Assembly: GCF_031179145.1 (NCBI RefSeq)
Contig: NZ_JAPSIB010000006.1
Coordinates: forward strand, 1-64,000
DNA length: 64,000 nucleotides
DNA from: Brevibacterium sp.
GTDB taxonomy: Bacteria; Actinomycetota; Actinomycetes; Actinomycetales; Brevibacteriaceae
Reading direction: 5' to 3'
Below the pieces are notes generated by a model. It was not told the origin of the DNA, did no database searches, and worked only from the letters and a program-made list of their open reading frames with translations. Made by a program: the position numbers and the translations under genes. Positions 26,493-35,045 of the stretch are shown here, one piece after another; positions within the stretch are counted from its first letter, which is position 1; each line of letters opens with the position of its first letter.

Positions 26493-27481
26493 CCGCAGAA
26501 CTGAGATTTGAGACCGACCGGCGGCAGGCGAACGTCCTCGTCGAAGAGTTGCAGCTGCTGCGCCTGCAGGCCGGGAACCCCACTCTCACCGCCATGTCCC
26601 ACGGGGTGCAGCTGTCTCGTTCCTCCCTGTCGGACACCTTCACGGGAAAGCGTCGGCCGAGCGACAACACCCTGCACCGACTCGCCGACTACTTCGGAGT
26701 CGACGTGCTCGAGCTGCTGAAGCTGCGGCAGTTGGCCGAAGAAGCGGCGGCTGAGGCGGTGGGCACCGGGCAAGGTTCGGCTTCTGCCCGCGAGTCGATG
26801 ACCGTCGAGAGCCTAGTCTCGGCAGACGAGCCCGTCGCGCCGGATGGGCTGGCAGGCAACCCCTTCCCGCCGGGCACGGAACCTGCCCCGCCTCCCCGTT
26901 CGACGATTGCCGCGAGGCGGTTTCGGATCCGAGCGCTGGTGACGCTGGTGGTCGTCTTCCTCCTGGTGGCGGCCACGAGTGTGCTGGTGGGGACCGTGCG
27001 AGTGTCCGATGGCGGATTCGTGGCCGCCTCCAATACGGTATCCGATCGGCTCCTCGAACCGCGCGATGGAATCAACCCCGTCGTAACCCGATGCACCTCT
27101 GATGCGGTCGAACTCGCGTCCGAGGAGAGGCTTGAGGCGACCGTGAGGATCGTTCTCAAACACTCGGCAGACTGTGGCGCTGCCTGGACCGAGGTCGTGC
27201 GGCTCGACGGCGACGCCGCAGGTGAGTTCCTCCAGGCCAATGTATTCGACCCGGATGACAAGGCGCGGGCACAGCAGTTGACGATGGAGGACAGGGAGAT
27301 CGCCTACAGCCCGCTGCTCACCGTGAACATGGCGAACGATACTGTGTGCGGCTTCGGCGTGACCAGTGTCTCCGGCGTCCCGAGGGTGCTGTGGCCGGCC
27401 GTCTGCTCGGACGGCAGCAGCACCATCGTGAAAGGCATCGAGTTCGCCGGTGGGGCCTGGATTGCCGAATACAGACCATGA
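26489..27481 (+). CDS. XRE-family HTH / transmembrane / DUF2690-like protein 2
   Basis: 330-aa paralogue of the preceding gene with the same layout. The HTH is at ~18-75 (LQAGNPTLTAMSHGVQLSRSSLSDTFTGKRRPSDNTLHRLADYFG), then a linker, a TM segment near 148-175 (ALVTLVVVFLLVAATSVLVGTV) and an outer domain with VTRCTSDAVELAS, HSADCGAAWTEVVRLDGDAAGEF and two further Cys. The HTH domains of the two proteins are closely similar in sequence while the outer domains have diverged. They may heterodimerise on DNA and respond to different cues (inference). ATGA overlap gives translational coupling. Confidence 0.85.
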   Translation: MTAELRFETDRRQANVLVEELQLLRLQAGNPTLTAMSHGVQLSRSSLSDTFTGKRRPSDNTLHRLADYFGVDVLELLKLRQLAEEAAAEAVGTGQGSASARESMTVESLVSADEPVAPDGLAGNPFPPGTEPAPPPRSTIAARRFRIRALVTLVVVFLLVAATSVLVGTVRVSDGGFVAASNTVSDRLLEPRDGINPVVTRCTSDAVELASEERLEATVRIVLKHSADCGAAWTEVVRLDGDAAGEFLQANVFDPDDKARAQQLTMEDREIAYSPLLTVNMANDTVCGFGVTSVSGVPRVLWPAVCSDGSSTIVKGIEFAGGAWIAEYRP

Positions 27482-27505
27482 AGGACAGCACGAAGGAGGT
27501 GTGGG

Positions 27506-27976
27506 ATGATCGACGGTCAGCATGGTGAGGTGCTGCGGGCGCGACGACGCATGCTCAGCAGCACACTCACCTCGGCGAGTGCACCGGCGCAGACGGCGGA
27601 GGTGAACCGGGCACGATGGACCGCCCGGCGGGCCAGACGAGACGCGGATCTACTCGAGGCGGTTCGGACCGTCGACGTGGCACCGAGCCAGGAGGCGCAG
27701 CGACAGATCGTCGAGTGGCTGCGGGAGTCCTATGAAGCGCGCGGTGTCGGAGTCCTCGTCGGACTCTTCGGCCACTGCCATCTGGGCACACCCTTCATCG
27801 ACCACGCTTTCGACCTGAGCGGGCAGATCATGGAGCATTTCACGCCTGCGGACGCGGTGCCGGTTCTCTACCAGCAAGCTCGCCCTTATGCGATGTCAGA
27901 TGCCTACAGCTATATAGAGATCTACGCCGACGGCCAGATCGTCCCCATTCGTCCCGACGGCAGCGCAGTCGTCTGA
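27506..27976 (+). CDS. Conserved-looking protein of unknown function
   Basis: 156 aa, no family recognised. It begins with an Arg/Ala-rich helical segment (VNRARWTARRARRDADLLEAVR) and continues into a more globular part (VGLFGHCHLGTPFIDHAFDLSGQIMEHF, YSYIEIYADGQIVPIRPDGS). AAGGAGGTG stands just upstream of the ATG, a strong ribosome-binding site. It lies 24 bp after the second XRE-TM gene and is probably in the same operon. The stop codon is inside a 19-bp tandem duplication (27961-27998). Confidence 0.75.
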   Translation: MIDGQHGEVLRARRRMLSSTLTSASAPAQTAEVNRARWTARRARRDADLLEAVRTVDVAPSQEAQRQIVEWLRESYEARGVGVLVGLFGHCHLGTPFIDHAFDLSGQIMEHFTPADAVPVLYQQARPYAMSDAYSYIEIYADGQIVPIRPDGSAVV

Positions 27977-27998
27977 TACCAGCGCAGTCGTCTAACCG
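27961..27998 (+). repeat. 19-bp tandem duplication over a stop codon
   Basis: CAGCGCAGTCGTCT followed by GATAC (27961-27979) or AACCG (27980-27998). The first copy carries the TGA of the 156-aa gene. The second copy supplies TAA in the frame that continues, open, into the next gene. Confidence 0.75.
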
Positions 27999-28091
27999 CC
28001 TCGGCGTGGGTCGGAGGACCCGGCGACGTCCCTGGACGGACTCCCGACCCTCGACGAGGACACCTTCGACCAGGACACCTATCTGCGGCTG

Positions 28092-28523
28092 ATGCGTCAT
28101 CTCAACGATGCCTTGGCGACCTTCATGGAGTCATGGAACGAGCAGCTGACCCGAGCGATCGCCTCGGGGCACTCGAAACACGAACTGGGGACGCAGATGG
28201 TGCGGCTGCGGCGACTGCTGGGGCCCCGGGTGACGCTGGCGGACTTGCCCACGTGGCCGCCGCAGATCAGGGACGCACTGCGTGAGTCTCTGCGCAGCGA
28301 CCTCGAGAGCATTCAGCAACAGCTCGAAGAAGCCGTCTGTACGTCGATCGAGGGAGGACGATTCGATCGGGCAGCTCAGGACGGACTCGTCGGAGTGCTC
28401 CGGGAGAACTCCCTGACGACACTGCTGAGGAACGAATCTCGGGTGGCCGATGGAGTGCAGGGACAGCACGTGTCCGCCCCCACCTCGACGAGGAGCACCC
28501 GCGTCCGGCGACTCATCCTCTGA
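28092..28523 (+). CDS. Unknown helical protein, possibly N-terminally extended
   Basis: 143 aa from ATG 28092, no family recognised. Predicted mostly helical and charged (NDALATFMESWNEQLTRAIA, ALRESLRSDLESIQQQLEEAV). The same frame is open upstream back to 27996 and the extra residues look protein-like (SLDGLPTLDEDTFDQDTY), but they contain no ATG, GTG or TTG. Either translation starts at a rare codon, or the original start was lost, or the sequence once belonged to the gene before it. No good ribosome-binding site precedes ATG 28092. It lies 52 bp before the AAA+ ATPase gene. Confidence 0.6.
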   Translation: MRHLNDALATFMESWNEQLTRAIASGHSKHELGTQMVRLRRLLGPRVTLADLPTWPPQIRDALRESLRSDLESIQQQLEEAVCTSIEGGRFDRAAQDGLVGVLRENSLTTLLRNESRVADGVQGQHVSAPTSTRSTRVRRLIL

Positions 28524-28575
28524 AGCGCTGCCCACCTGCCGACAACAACCATTCGACTTAACCACGGAGGCTGCC

Positions 28576-30135
28576 TTGACGAACTTCGCCGACACCCGAG
28601 AGGTCCTGTCCAACTACCTTAAAGCCAGGATTCCGCTGGTCGTGATCCGGTCCATGGAACGGTCTCGCTGTGAGGACCTCCTCATCTCCCTGGCGCAGGA
28701 GTTCCGGCAGATGCCCTTCTATCTGCACAGCCGGACTGAGGGTATCAAGCAGCTCGGCGACGGGCAGTTGGTGTCCGATGACACCTCCTTGCCGGCGGCG
28801 ATCGACTTCGCCACCGGGGTATTCAAGAGGACGGAGTTCGCGAACTTCGTCTTCACCGATGTCGAGGAGCTCGAGGACGAGACGTCGACCTCGCGTCATT
28901 TCGCGGAACTCGCTCGGCTCGCCGAGACGCGTGGTGACACGCTCATCCTGTTCAGCTCCAAGCCCGTGTGGACGGGGCTCGGCAGGTTGGGCATGAGTGT
29001 GACGCTCGATCTGCCGGAGACCGACGAGCTCTACCATGTCATCTCCGGCCTCATCGAGCAGTATCGAGGGCAGGTGAGGATCGACTGGGACGCCGAGGAT
29101 GTGCGCACCGCCGCGGGCATCCTCACCGGAGTGACCGAGACCGAGGCGCAGAACGTCCTGGCGTCCCTCATCGCCGGAGGAACCCTGACGCGGGACAACC
29201 TGCACAAGCTCAGCGAGTACAAGGACCGGATCTTCGGTGATCTGGCGGGTATCGAACGTGTGCCCCTGCGGGAGGACTGCCGCGTCGGGGGACTGGGCAA
29301 CCTGCGCACCTGGCTGTCTCGGCGCGAGAGGCTGATGTTCGCCGATTACACACAGCTCAAGATCACCCCGCCGCGTGGAGTGCTACTCGTGGGAGTGCCC
29401 GGTTGTGGCAAATCGTTGTCGGCGAAGGCCATCGCCCAGGACTGGAAGCTGCCGCTGTATCGACTCGACATGTCCGCGGTGCTCGGGATGTACGTGGGCC
29501 AGAGCGAGACCCGACTGCGGGAGGCGTTGCAGACCGCTGATCGGGTCGCCCCATGCGTGCTGTGGATCGACGAGATCGAGAAGGCGCTCGCCAGCGGTGG
29601 TGGGGATAGCGGGACCTCGCGGCGATTGATCGGCCAGTTCCTGTTCTGGCTGCAGGAGTCCACGTCGCGGGCCTTCATGGTCGCCACGGCCAACGACATC
29701 TCGTCGCTGCCGCCCGAACTCACCCGCAAAGGTCGCTTCGATGAGATCTTCTTCGTCGACCTGCCGGATGCCTGCGACCGCGAGGAGATCCTCAGGATGT
29801 ACTTCTCGAGCCTGTGCGATTACGAACTCCCGGATCAGTTGGCAACGCGTCTGGTGAGACTGTCGGACACCTTCTCCGGTGCGGAGATCCAGTCGGCCGT
29901 CTCCGACATCGGTCAAGCGCTCTTCGCCGACGAGCGTGCCGACATGTATGACGAGGACACAGTCGTCCAGTTCTTCGAGAACACGGTGCCCTTCGCTCAG
30001 TCGAACCCTGATGTGCTCGAGAATATTCGCGCCTGGGGGAGGAGCCGGGCGGTCCCCGCCGGCACCGAGCAGACCGATGACACTGCCGGAATGCCGGGCG
30101 GCAGCACCGGCCGCCGGATCATCATGACCGTATGA
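28576..30135 (+). CDS. AAA+ ATPase (Ycf46-like)
   Basis: 519-aa AAA-family ATPase. The N-terminal ~235 residues match the Ycf46-like prefix ([42 protein letters not shown]). The AAA core has Walker A GVPGCGKS at ~272-279, Walker [12 protein letters not shown] at ~327-337, sensor 1 [22 protein letters not shown] with the arginine finger region, and the lid ([21 protein letters not shown]). TTG 28576 is taken as start because CGGAGG lies 7 nt before it and homology begins there. It closes the run of XRE-TM and unknown genes and could remodel a membrane-linked partner (inference). Confidence 0.9.
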   Translation: MTNFADTREVLSNYLKARIPLVVIRSMERSRCEDLLISLAQEFRQMPFYLHSRTEGIKQLGDGQLVSDDTSLPAAIDFATGVFKRTEFANFVFTDVEELEDETSTSRHFAELARLAETRGDTLILFSSKPVWTGLGRLGMSVTLDLPETDELYHVISGLIEQYRGQVRIDWDAEDVRTAAGILTGVTETEAQNVLASLIAGGTLTRDNLHKLSEYKDRIFGDLAGIERVPLREDCRVGGLGNLRTWLSRRERLMFADYTQLKITPPRGVLLVGVPGCGKSLSAKAIAQDWKLPLYRLDMSAVLGMYVGQSETRLREALQTADRVAPCVLWIDEIEKALASGGGDSGTSRRLIGQFLFWLQESTSRAFMVATANDISSLPPELTRKGRFDEIFFVDLPDACDREEILRMYFSSLCDYELPDQLATRLVRLSDTFSGAEIQSAVSDIGQALFADERADMYDEDTVVQFFENTVPFAQSNPDVLENIRAWGRSRAVPAGTEQTDDTAGMPGGSTGRRIIMTV

Positions 30136-30208
30136 CTCGGCGGGGGAATCGATTGATGCGGTCGGCGTGCAGTCGGCCGCTGCCGGGGACGCGAGTGCGA
30201 GGACTTCG

Positions 30209-30735
30209 ATGATGGACGGTTACCGAGGCGGGAGGATCATCGCGCTGATCGCGGTCGTTGCGACGACTGCGCTGCTGTTAGTCAGTGCGGGGTTCTTCGG
30301 AGCTCGATTGATCTTCGGCGGCGAGGCGACAGCCCGCACCGCACCTGTCGGACTCGAAACGCCGTCCGATGCCGCGGCACAGGGATGGCAGTGCTGACGC
30401 TGCCACGGGGCCCGATTCTGGGCCCGACCCGGATTCCCGGGATGGGAGAACGCGCGGATGCGAGCACCTCGGCGAACTCGGACGCGAGTGCCGCGGCGAA
30501 CTCGAGTTCGGACATCGACGCCGCAGCCACCCTCACTCTCGATGTCGAGGTGGACGAGCCCGGCACCGAGGACCCGGGTACCCAAGTCTCTGACTACCGA
30601 TTCGATCCTTTATTCATCGAATCCGACGGAATCCCGCGTGAACCCGGCACAGCAACTCGGGGAGCAATCGAAGAACAGATCAAACAGGCGAATGACTGCG
30701 TGCCCGTGTCGCAGGAGAACTCCGAAGGGGACTGA
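30209..30735 (+). pseudogene. Small membrane-anchored protein gene, apparently frameshifted
   Basis: From ATG 30209 one frame encodes MMDGYRGGRIIALIAVVATT and continues through a TM helix to about 30385, then stops at TGA. A second frame (ATG 30385 to 30735) encodes an acidic Ser/Ala/Asp-rich tail (ANSDASAAANSSSDIDAAAT) ending EEQIKQANDCVPVSQENSEGD. Between them the third frame reads ADAATGPDSGPDPDSRDG, which also fits such a tail. Two single-base insertions (near 30375-30390 and 30440-30450) would merge all three into one ~170-residue TM protein. The alternative is two separate overlapping genes. Confidence 0.5.
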
Positions 30736-30948
30736 CCGGTGGAGTGCTCAAGAGAGCTCGCGTTAGGGTAGCGAAAGATGACCTGGCCTCGCACCAGCCG
30801 CAACGCTGGAGAGCGCCAGTAGCCCGAGTCCTGACAGTACCCGGGGATCCTCGTTGTCGCCGATCAGGCGTAGCACGATGCTGGTTCACGCCAAGAGGAG
30901 GCTGTGAAGAATAGGCACCCCGGCCGTTGACAGAGGTGGACGCCTGCG

Positions 30949-31206
30949 GTGAATAGGATCAGGGAATCGATTGTCAAAGCCAGCAGACGTACAGATCTCA
31001 GTCGATCTGAATCGACCAAGCGAAGCTGGAGTCGATCGATCCGTAGCGCCGCCAGCGTTTTCACCGCGGTGGTGGCATTCGAAACGTTGTTCCTCCTCAC
31101 GCTCTTCTTACTTCGTGTTTTGACAACCAGGGGGTCGGCAGTTGAGTCCAGGGGCGGCGGATCCGGTCTTGACCAAATGCGTGGACATCTGCGCTCAACG
31201 CGCTAA
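30949..31206 (+). CDS. Possible small membrane protein
   Basis: 85 aa from GTG, with a basic N-terminus and one hydrophobic segment (VFTAVVAFETLFLLTLFLL). TTGACA at about 30927 with TGAATA 17 nt later would be a reasonable promoter, but it overlaps the start codon and no ribosome-binding site at normal spacing is seen. A hairpin (31236-31270) follows. It may be a real small gene or chance. Confidence 0.35.
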   Translation: MNRIRESIVKASRRTDLSRSESTKRSWSRSIRSAASVFTAVVAFETLFLLTLFLLRVLTTRGSAVESRGGGSGLDQMRGHLRSTR

Positions 31207-31235
31207 TCTGCACCGGGCAGAATCAGTGGATTGGA

Positions 31236-31270
31236 GAAGCTGCCGTTCATTGAGACTGAACGACAGCTTC
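31236..31270. terminator. Bidirectional hairpin terminator
   Basis: GAAGCTGCCGTTCA and TGAACGACAGCTTC form a 14-bp stem with one mismatch and a 7-nt loop. It lies between a plus-strand candidate gene and the minus-strand gene ending at 31297 and can serve both. Confidence 0.7.
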
Positions 31271-31296
31271 TTCTGAGTGGATGATGAATGTACAAA

Positions 31297-31686
31297 TCAG
31301 ACAGGAACTCCCAGCGCTTCCAAGCGACGTGCCACCTTCTTAGATGCACGCCAACCGCGGCTGTCAACGAGACCCATAACGCTGGTCCAGTGAGACATCC
31401 AGATGTAGACCACGGACCGGCCGGAGTCGATTTCTTCGAAATCGATGGAGATGACTGCGCCGTCACCTTTCATTGATCTCCTGCGCCAGTTGATTTTTCC
31501 GGGCCCGGAAGAATGTTCCCAGAGGAATCTTCCGAAACAGCTATTGACAGTTTCCTCGATCGTTCGATTATCGGCGTTGACCACGACTTTATATTTGCGG
31601 CGAGCGGCTACTGACTGCCAGATCGCAAGAGCGAGTATGAAGAGAAACGCCAGGACGATCATGATCAGTGCGTATGAAGAATCCAT
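31297..31686 (-). CDS. Membrane-anchored protein of unknown function
   Basis: 129 aa. An N-terminal TM helix (YALIMIVLAFLFILALAIWQSV) is followed by a basic stop (AARRKYK) and a ~100-residue cytoplasmic domain (VNADNRTIEETVNSCFGRFLW, ISIDFEEIDSGRSVVYIWMSHW) of no recognised family. AAGGAG precedes the ATG. Base composition here is clearly lower in GC than the metabolic genes on either side, suggesting acquired DNA. The Cys-rich mini-protein gene lies 66 bp upstream on the same strand and may be cotranscribed. Confidence 0.75.
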   Translation of the reverse strand: MDSSYALIMIVLAFLFILALAIWQSVAARRKYKVVVNADNRTIEETVNSCFGRFLWEHSSGPGKINWRRRSMKGDGAVISIDFEEIDSGRSVVYIWMSHWTSVMGLVDSRGWRASKKVARRLEALGVPV

Positions 31687-31752
31687 TCAAACTCCTTGGT
31701 GAACAAGATTCGTGATTGCAAGTGGGTATATTCGTGCACTGAACTCCTTGCA

Positions 31753-31887
31753 TCAGCGCTTCCAATGACCGCCATGTTCAGAGCAGACGCGCCCAGTGGT
31801 GCGGCATTGGCTGCATTGCAGGTTCGACCGGCCTCCCCGGCATCCCTGGCAATCATTGAGCGCTCGGAAGCATTTCTCACATTTCAT
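31753..31887 (-). CDS. 44-residue Cys-rich (zinc-ribbon-like) mini-protein
   Basis: Found by reading the minus strand directly; it is below usual ORF cut-offs. The product starts MKCEKCFRALNDCQGCRGGR, continues with LQCSQCRTTGRVC and ends SEHGGHWKR. Seven cysteines (CxxC, CxxC, CxxC and a late C) plus two His resemble the zinc-binding repeats of DnaJ, so two small zinc sites are likely. AAAGGA lies 8 nt before the ATG. Similar tiny Cys-rich proteins occur in actinobacteria without assigned function. It probably precedes the TM gene at 31297-31686 in one transcript. Confidence 0.7.
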   Translation of the reverse strand: MKCEKCFRALNDCQGCRGGRSNLQCSQCRTTGRVCSEHGGHWKR

Positions 31888-32419
31888 CGCTGTCATCCTT
31901 TCGACTGATGTTCATTCGGTTGCTGCCTCTGCGCGCGGACGGATAGTATTCGCCTTTCGCGTTTGAGGATCAGGACTCAAGATATTCTCGAATCCTTGGC
32001 AGGCTAACAAGATTGTCCCGAGTGGAGCGTCGGATTCGAATCTGAAATTTCCGAGGTTTTCAATAATTCCGAATGTTCTGATCGTGTGATCCAAGGAGGT
32101 CGGCGGCGGGATTTGTCAATGATGTCGTGTTCGACTGCGGCTCAATGAGTGAACCCAAAGCAGATCGAGCGAATCTTCGATGCGTTCAACGTTTCCGGGA
32201 ATGTCCGATTTGCCGTGGTTGGAGGTTTGGTGCTGCCTGCGCTCAGTAGAATTGCGCCATCATCCTGGTGAACTTTCTCGTTGAGTAGATCTTTCCGGCG
32301 ACTTCGAGGAAAACTGGAAGCTGGAAACCGCCAGGGCGGAATCGGCGGTGCATTTATTGTCTCCTGCAGTCGAATTTCACTCGCGGCGTCCATCAGCGAT
32401 TTGATAGGGGGAAAGATTC
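31888..32419. other. 532-bp AT-richer intergenic region
   Basis: GC is about 42% over 32041-32100 by hand count, against ~62% in a sampled stretch of the amidohydrolase gene. No gene is certain. One short frame, GTG 32149 to TGA 32271, would encode 40 residues (begins VNPKQIERIFDAF, contains VRFAVVGGLVLPALSRI) and looks somewhat protein-like, but lacks a ribosome-binding site. The 3' end holds GGGGGAAAG, the ribosome-binding site of the vWA lipoprotein. Confidence 0.5.
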
Positions 32420-34228
32420 ATGAACAATTTGGTTTTCACAGCATGGTCTGCCGGCAGTTCGCATCAATTCAGACGGCTGCTCGTCATGCAGCCAATGTTG
32501 CTTATCCTCGTGCTGCTTGCCGCGTGCGGCACCGATATGGGTCCCCGAACCGGGGGACCTGATGCAGACGCTTCCACCCCTGTGAACTCTGAGTCGAAAA
32601 GCGGGAGCACTGCTCGGGCCGAGGCGCCCGCTGAGCCGATTCCCACCGCGATAGTCCTCGACGCATCCGGGTCGATGAAGGCTGACGATGCGCCTGGTCA
32701 GCGATTCGCTGCCGCGCAGAAGGCGTTCCAGGGACTGCTTGAGGAGATCCCCGACGGGCAGGCGACATCTTTGCTGACCTATGGGACGGGCACCGGCAGT
32801 TCCGACAGCGAAATAACCGAAGGATGCCAGGATGTCACCACTCTCATCGAAGCGGGACCGGTGGATAAGCAGAAGTACCAGGAGACAGTCGATGGCCTCT
32901 CGCCATCGGGTTACACGCCGATCGCTTTGGCTCTCCAGAGGGCCAGCGAGCAACTGCCGGAATCGGGGAAGCGTGCGATCATTCTGCTCTCCGATGGAAT
33001 CGACACGTGTGCCGATGAAGGCGAGAGCCCCGACCCGTGCACGGTGGCGACGGACTTGAGTGCGGACGGTGAGCTCGCTATTCACACAGTGGGTTTCCGG
33101 GTGGATGGTCAGACCTCGAAGCAGCTCGAGTGCCTGTCCGAAGCGACGCAGGGCACCAACTGGGACGCCGTCAACGACAAGCAGTTGGATTCCAGACTGG
33201 CGCTGACAGTGAACCCGCAGATCGCTGAGTCCACTCTGACTCCTGACGGGTACAAGAACCTGGTGCCCGGGATGAGCGCCGACGAAGCGCGTCAGGCCGG
33301 CGGCTTCAGCAATGACATCTCCGATTCGGGGCGAGTGGAGATCATCTATGTCGACTGCACGCTCGTCTTCGTCGACGGCGTCCTGACCGAGATCGTGTCG
33401 GAGAGGATCCCGACCCTGGACGGTATCGCCCCCGGTGACGACATTTCCGCCGCCGAGGCGATCTACGCGGATCCCGATCTGCCGACTCAGATCACCGATG
33501 ATGAAGCGGCTCTCTATACGGCGGATCCGATCGCGGGTACGGGATTCAAGGTCTATTTCGAGGGCGCCGAGGATCAACAGTCCGGCAAGCCACTCAAAGG
33601 GAAGATTCTCAAGGTCGCCTTCTGTCAGTGCACCACCACGGACTCCTACTCGGTGGCTGCGCCGCCCGTAGGGATCTTCCCGGGGTGCGAGTTTCAGGAT
33701 CAGTGTGAAGTCATCGACGCAGTGCAGGTGCAGCACCCGAAGCAGGGAGCGTTGACACTTGTGATGCTCAACCAAGACGAAGGAGTCGACGAGTTCAGCG
33801 CTGTCGGCAGCATCTACGCCGTCGATGCCCGCGGGAAGGTGATGGATCTCCAAGGAAACTTGGCGGGGTCGGAATCCGGCGTAGGTTCTGACATCGCAAC
33901 ATATGCGGTTGGGGACCAGCCGCTGGAGCAGAGCTTCCATTTCATGCGGCCGATCACCGATCGTTCGGGCGCTGTCTTCCTTGAGATGCCAACTGATGAC
34001 GGGTCGATGAGCACGAGTTACGAGATTGACCCAGATGGCTACTTCACAGAACCTCAGTACGAAATCGACTGGGACGCGGTGTTCGCTCTTGGACGGGGTT
34101 ATGAAGATCAGTACTACGTGCAGCGCTGGGACGGGCTGGACGACCAAGGCTATTACCAAATGACTGTGGGCGAAGGATCTGCTGCAGTCGAATTGCGGAG
34201 GGAAGGAGATCGGTATGTGGTCGATTGA
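32420..34228 (+). CDS. vWA-domain lipoprotein
   Basis: 602-aa predicted lipoprotein. The lipobox LLAAC has the lipidated Cys at position 36. After a Ser/Thr-rich linker comes a von Willebrand A domain with the MIDAS motif DASGS at 81-85, PSGYTPIALAL and ILLSDGIDTC. The middle region (residues ~275-390) is unrecognised (GMSADEARQAGGFSNDISDSG). The last ~180 residues form a domain shared with the next gene product (DAVQVQHPKQG, FHFMRPITD, DDQGYYQMTVGEG). It should act on the outer face of the membrane, binding a partner through a metal-dependent site. It overlaps the next gene by 14 nt. Confidence 0.87.
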   Translation: MNNLVFTAWSAGSSHQFRRLLVMQPMLLILVLLAACGTDMGPRTGGPDADASTPVNSESKSGSTARAEAPAEPIPTAIVLDASGSMKADDAPGQRFAAAQKAFQGLLEEIPDGQATSLLTYGTGTGSSDSEITEGCQDVTTLIEAGPVDKQKYQETVDGLSPSGYTPIALALQRASEQLPESGKRAIILLSDGIDTCADEGESPDPCTVATDLSADGELAIHTVGFRVDGQTSKQLECLSEATQGTNWDAVNDKQLDSRLALTVNPQIAESTLTPDGYKNLVPGMSADEARQAGGFSNDISDSGRVEIIYVDCTLVFVDGVLTEIVSERIPTLDGIAPGDDISAAEAIYADPDLPTQITDDEAALYTADPIAGTGFKVYFEGAEDQQSGKPLKGKILKVAFCQCTTTDSYSVAAPPVGIFPGCEFQDQCEVIDAVQVQHPKQGALTLVMLNQDEGVDEFSAVGSIYAVDARGKVMDLQGNLAGSESGVGSDIATYAVGDQPLEQSFHFMRPITDRSGAVFLEMPTDDGSMSTSYEIDPDGYFTEPQYEIDWDAVFALGRGYEDQYYVQRWDGLDDQGYYQMTVGEGSAAVELRREGDRYVVD

Positions 34229-35045
34229 GGCGCAGACCAATGGGGTGCGAGCCGAACGGAGCGCTGCGAATAGGAACCGGATGCTCAGAACGTTCACTGC
34301 GGTAGCCACTGTCAGCGGCCTCCTGATCTCGGGCTGCGGGATGAGCTCGGCGTCTGAATCGACTTCGGCATCCGATACTCCCGCAGCCTCGACCCCGACG
34401 GGCCCGGAGACAGCGGTCATGGAAACGGCGACTCCCGCTTCCCCAGTAGGAGATCCGTCCGCCGAGGCAGGTGAAGTCGACATGCCGACGCCTGCCGCGC
34501 CGAAGCCGGGATCGGCAGAGAAGACCGAGAACCCACCGGCAGAGTCGATCGACGGGTGTGACTCCTCGACATGTTCAGTGGCGGACGCAGTGAAATATGA
34601 GCATCCCACTCAAGGCCCGGTCACCGTGGCACTCTTCGCGGATTTCACCGAGACTGAAGCCGGCGATTGCAAGATTGCTGTATTCGACGGCGGCGATCGG
34701 ACAGTGCAGTTGCTTCCGTTCGAGTACCTGACCGCATGGAATATGCGCGATGAGGCACTTGCGGAGATCTTCTACTTCATGGAACCGCCGGTGGACTCAA
34801 CATCGAATATATTCCTACGAATCCCGGACCATGATGGCTTCGTCGCCTCTGGTCTGCGACCTGTCTCCACGGGGTACTTCGAGCTCTTCGACCTCTCGTA
34901 CGTTCCAGAGGACTTCAGCGAAGTTTTCAATTCCGAGCCCATGGTGGGTGTCGAATGGGGCGAAATCGACAATGACGGCAACTACACGCTCGAGATTGCT
35001 GGCGAGGTGGCGGTGTGGAACGGAAAGAAGTATGTCGCACAGTGA
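34215..35045 (+). CDS. Lipoprotein sharing the vWA protein's C-terminal domain
   Basis: 276-aa predicted lipoprotein (LLISGCG, Cys at ~41) with a Thr/Ala/Pro-rich linker to ~110. The remaining domain starts DGCDSSTCSVADAVKYEHPTQ and ends DNDGNYTLEIAGE plus a short tail. It aligns with the last ~180 residues of the preceding protein: DAV..(Q/E)HP.QG, (H/Y)FM.P, DG, GYF and G.Y. are shared. ATG 34215 has AAGGAG at good spacing; ATG 34281 would give a shorter signal peptide. Probably a paralogous domain partner. The domain is not recognised. Confidence 0.75.
   Translation: MWSIEAQTNGVRAERSAANRNRMLRTFTAVATVSGLLISGCGMSSASESTSASDTPAASTPTGPETAVMETATPASPVGDPSAEAGEVDMPTPAAPKPGSAEKTENPPAESIDGCDSSTCSVADAVKYEHPTQGPVTVALFADFTETEAGDCKIAVFDGGDRTVQLLPFEYLTAWNMRDEALAEIFYFMEPPVDSTSNIFLRIPDHDGFVASGLRPVSTGYFELFDLSYVPEDFSEVFNSEPMVGVEWGEIDNDGNYTLEIAGEVAVWNGKKYVAQ

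Noticed and set aside
31665..31880. 71-residue minus-strand frame
   Set aside because: It overlaps the Cys-rich mini-protein in another frame; the mini-protein has the ribosome-binding site and coherent zinc-ligand spacing.
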